From NCBI GenBank assembly GCA_964356295.1, contig CAYHHE010000035.1, positions 1-25,713 on the forward strand: a DNA stretch of 25,713 nucleotides. The letters are read 5' to 3'. A program made the translations under genes and the position numbers. Below, piece by piece: positions 24,907 to 25,713 of this stretch; position 1 is the first letter of the stretch, and each line of letters opens with the position of its first letter. The notes under the pieces are model-generated. The model did no database searches and had not been told where the DNA came from. It saw nothing but the letters and a program-made list of their open reading frames with translations. Source of the DNA: CAVQGZ01 sp964356295. Its GTDB lineage: Bacteria > Actinomycetota > Actinomycetes > Jiangellales > Jiangellaceae.

Positions 24907-25695
24907 ATGACCCCCTCAAGCCCTCTCCTGAACGACATCTCGAGTCCCTTGGTCCTCTCCCTCAGGACGCGCGAGCTGGTCGTGGATGTGCACCAGCACT
25001 CCGCGTGGCAGGTCGTCTACTCCTTGGATCACCCGTTTGACTCGGTGATCGACGGGCGTGACGAGCGCGGCATCTACGGCTTCGTCCTCCCGCCGCAGGT
25101 CCCGCACCGCTGCAATACGGCCCACCACACGCTGCTCGTGATCAACGTCGAGGCGCTCTCGGGCGCGGGGGCCCGGCTGGCCTCGTGGCTCGGGGAGGGC
25201 GCCGCGCCCCTCATCTGGCGCTGGCGATCGGCCCCGCTCGAGCGCTCTCCGCTGGCGCTTCCCGCGCAGCCCCAGCCCGCGGCGCTGGGGCTGGCCCTGC
25301 ACCAGTCGCTCTGCGCGCTGGCGACGCCCGAGTCCCCCGACGAGCGCGTCGCCCGGGCGCTGGCCATCCTGGCGCGCGACTGCGCGCAGCGCGTCGATCT
25401 TCGCCGGCTGGCGCGCCAGGTCCACCTGTCACCCTCGCGCTTGGGTGCTCTGTGCAAGGCGCAGACGGGCAGCAGTCTGAGCAAGCACCTGCTCTGGATG
25501 CGCATCCGCCTGGCGATCCGCCTGGCCCTCGGCGCGCCCGAGCGCCTCCACGGGCGCTCGTTGAGCGACATCGCCGCCATGAGCGGGTTTCATGATCTGC
25601 CCCAGCTAGACCGGACCATGAACGCCATGATGGGAGTAGCGCCATCGACGCTGAGGGAACACAGTGATCTGATACAAGCCTTTCCCGTGCGCTGA
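24907..25695 (+). CDS. AraC-family transcriptional regulator
   Basis: A 262-residue transcription factor with the usual two-part layout. Residues 1-150 form a cupin-like sensor: VDVHQHSAWQVVYSLDHPFD, then YGFVLPPQVPHRC, which matches the 'H.H...Q..Y' and 'P...H' pattern of AraC ligand-binding domains. Residues 160-255 hold two HTH motifs: LRRLARQVHLSPSRLGALCK and SLSDIAAMSGFHDLPQLDRT, ending with the conserved GVAPSTLRE. ATG 24907 has GAGG 5-8 bases upstream; GTG 24880 is an alternative. The second HTH has LPQLDRTMNAMMG where FSRAFKRxFG is usual, a divergent form. Third-position GC is lower than in the metabolic genes, so transfer is possible. The target is unknown, perhaps itself or genes beyond the right edge. 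Confidence 0.9.
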   Translation: MTPSSPLLNDISSPLVLSLRTRELVVDVHQHSAWQVVYSLDHPFDSVIDGRDERGIYGFVLPPQVPHRCNTAHHTLLVINVEALSGAGARLASWLGEGAAPLIWRWRSAPLERSPLALPAQPQPAALGLALHQSLCALATPESPDERVARALAILARDCAQRVDLRRLARQVHLSPSRLGALCKAQTGSSLSKHLLWMRIRLAIRLALGAPERLHGRSLSDIAAMSGFHDLPQLDRTMNAMMGVAPSTLREHSDLIQAFPVR

Positions 25696-25713
25696 TGCCA
25701 GTCTCATGCTCAA

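Overview
The window is high-GC DNA with GTG/ATG starts, strongly GC-biased third codon positions and long antisense shadow frames. The gene set (recC-recB-recD, a WS/DGAT acyltransferase, a LytM-type peptidase remnant, a pRiA4b ORF-3 family protein) fits a chromosomal segment of an Actinomycetota member. The genus cannot be fixed from sequence alone. There are no rRNA or tRNA genes, no CRISPR array, and no intact transposase or integrase.

Left part (1-2450) is worn down. It holds an M23 peptidase gene broken by one inserted base, a stretch whose coding signal changes frame, a small intact multi-pass membrane protein, and a decayed toxin-antitoxin pair on the minus strand: a PIN/VapC toxin with a frameshift and an internal stop, preceded by an apparent Phd-like antitoxin tail. 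Then come two plus-strand genes: a class III PLP aminotransferase (2752-4170) and a SAM-dependent methyltransferase (4528-5328). A 27-bp palindrome lies between the latter and the convergent next operon.

The middle (5609-9556, minus strand) is a compact three-gene unit: metallo-beta-lactamase-fold hydrolase, fumarylacetoacetate-hydrolase-family protein, acetoacetyl-CoA synthetase. The likely theme is breaking down a beta-dicarbonyl or ring-derived acid and activating an acetoacetate-type product to a CoA ester. A WS/DGAT-type acyltransferase (9725-11068) follows, then recD, recB and recC (11275-19954), transcribed recC to recB to recD with 4-nt ATGA overlaps at both junctions. All catalytic motifs seen in RecB and RecD are intact.

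The right part (20166-25695) holds a small Dabb-family protein, a second methyltransferase, a remnant of an XRE-type DNA-binding protein, an intact HicA-HicB toxin-antitoxin pair whose start region carries two copies of a 15-bp palindrome, a pRiA4b ORF-3 family protein, and a divergent AraC-type regulator with a 19-bp inverted repeat just ahead of its start. This part looks accessory: lower third-position GC in hicAB and the AraC gene, gene remnants, and toxin-antitoxin content.

I did not find a clearly new multi-gene system. The most informative signals are the paired hicAB operator palindromes, the double lesion in vapC beside its coupled antitoxin tail, the MBL-FAH-AACS unit, and the perfect palindromes at 5403-5429 and 24868-24886.
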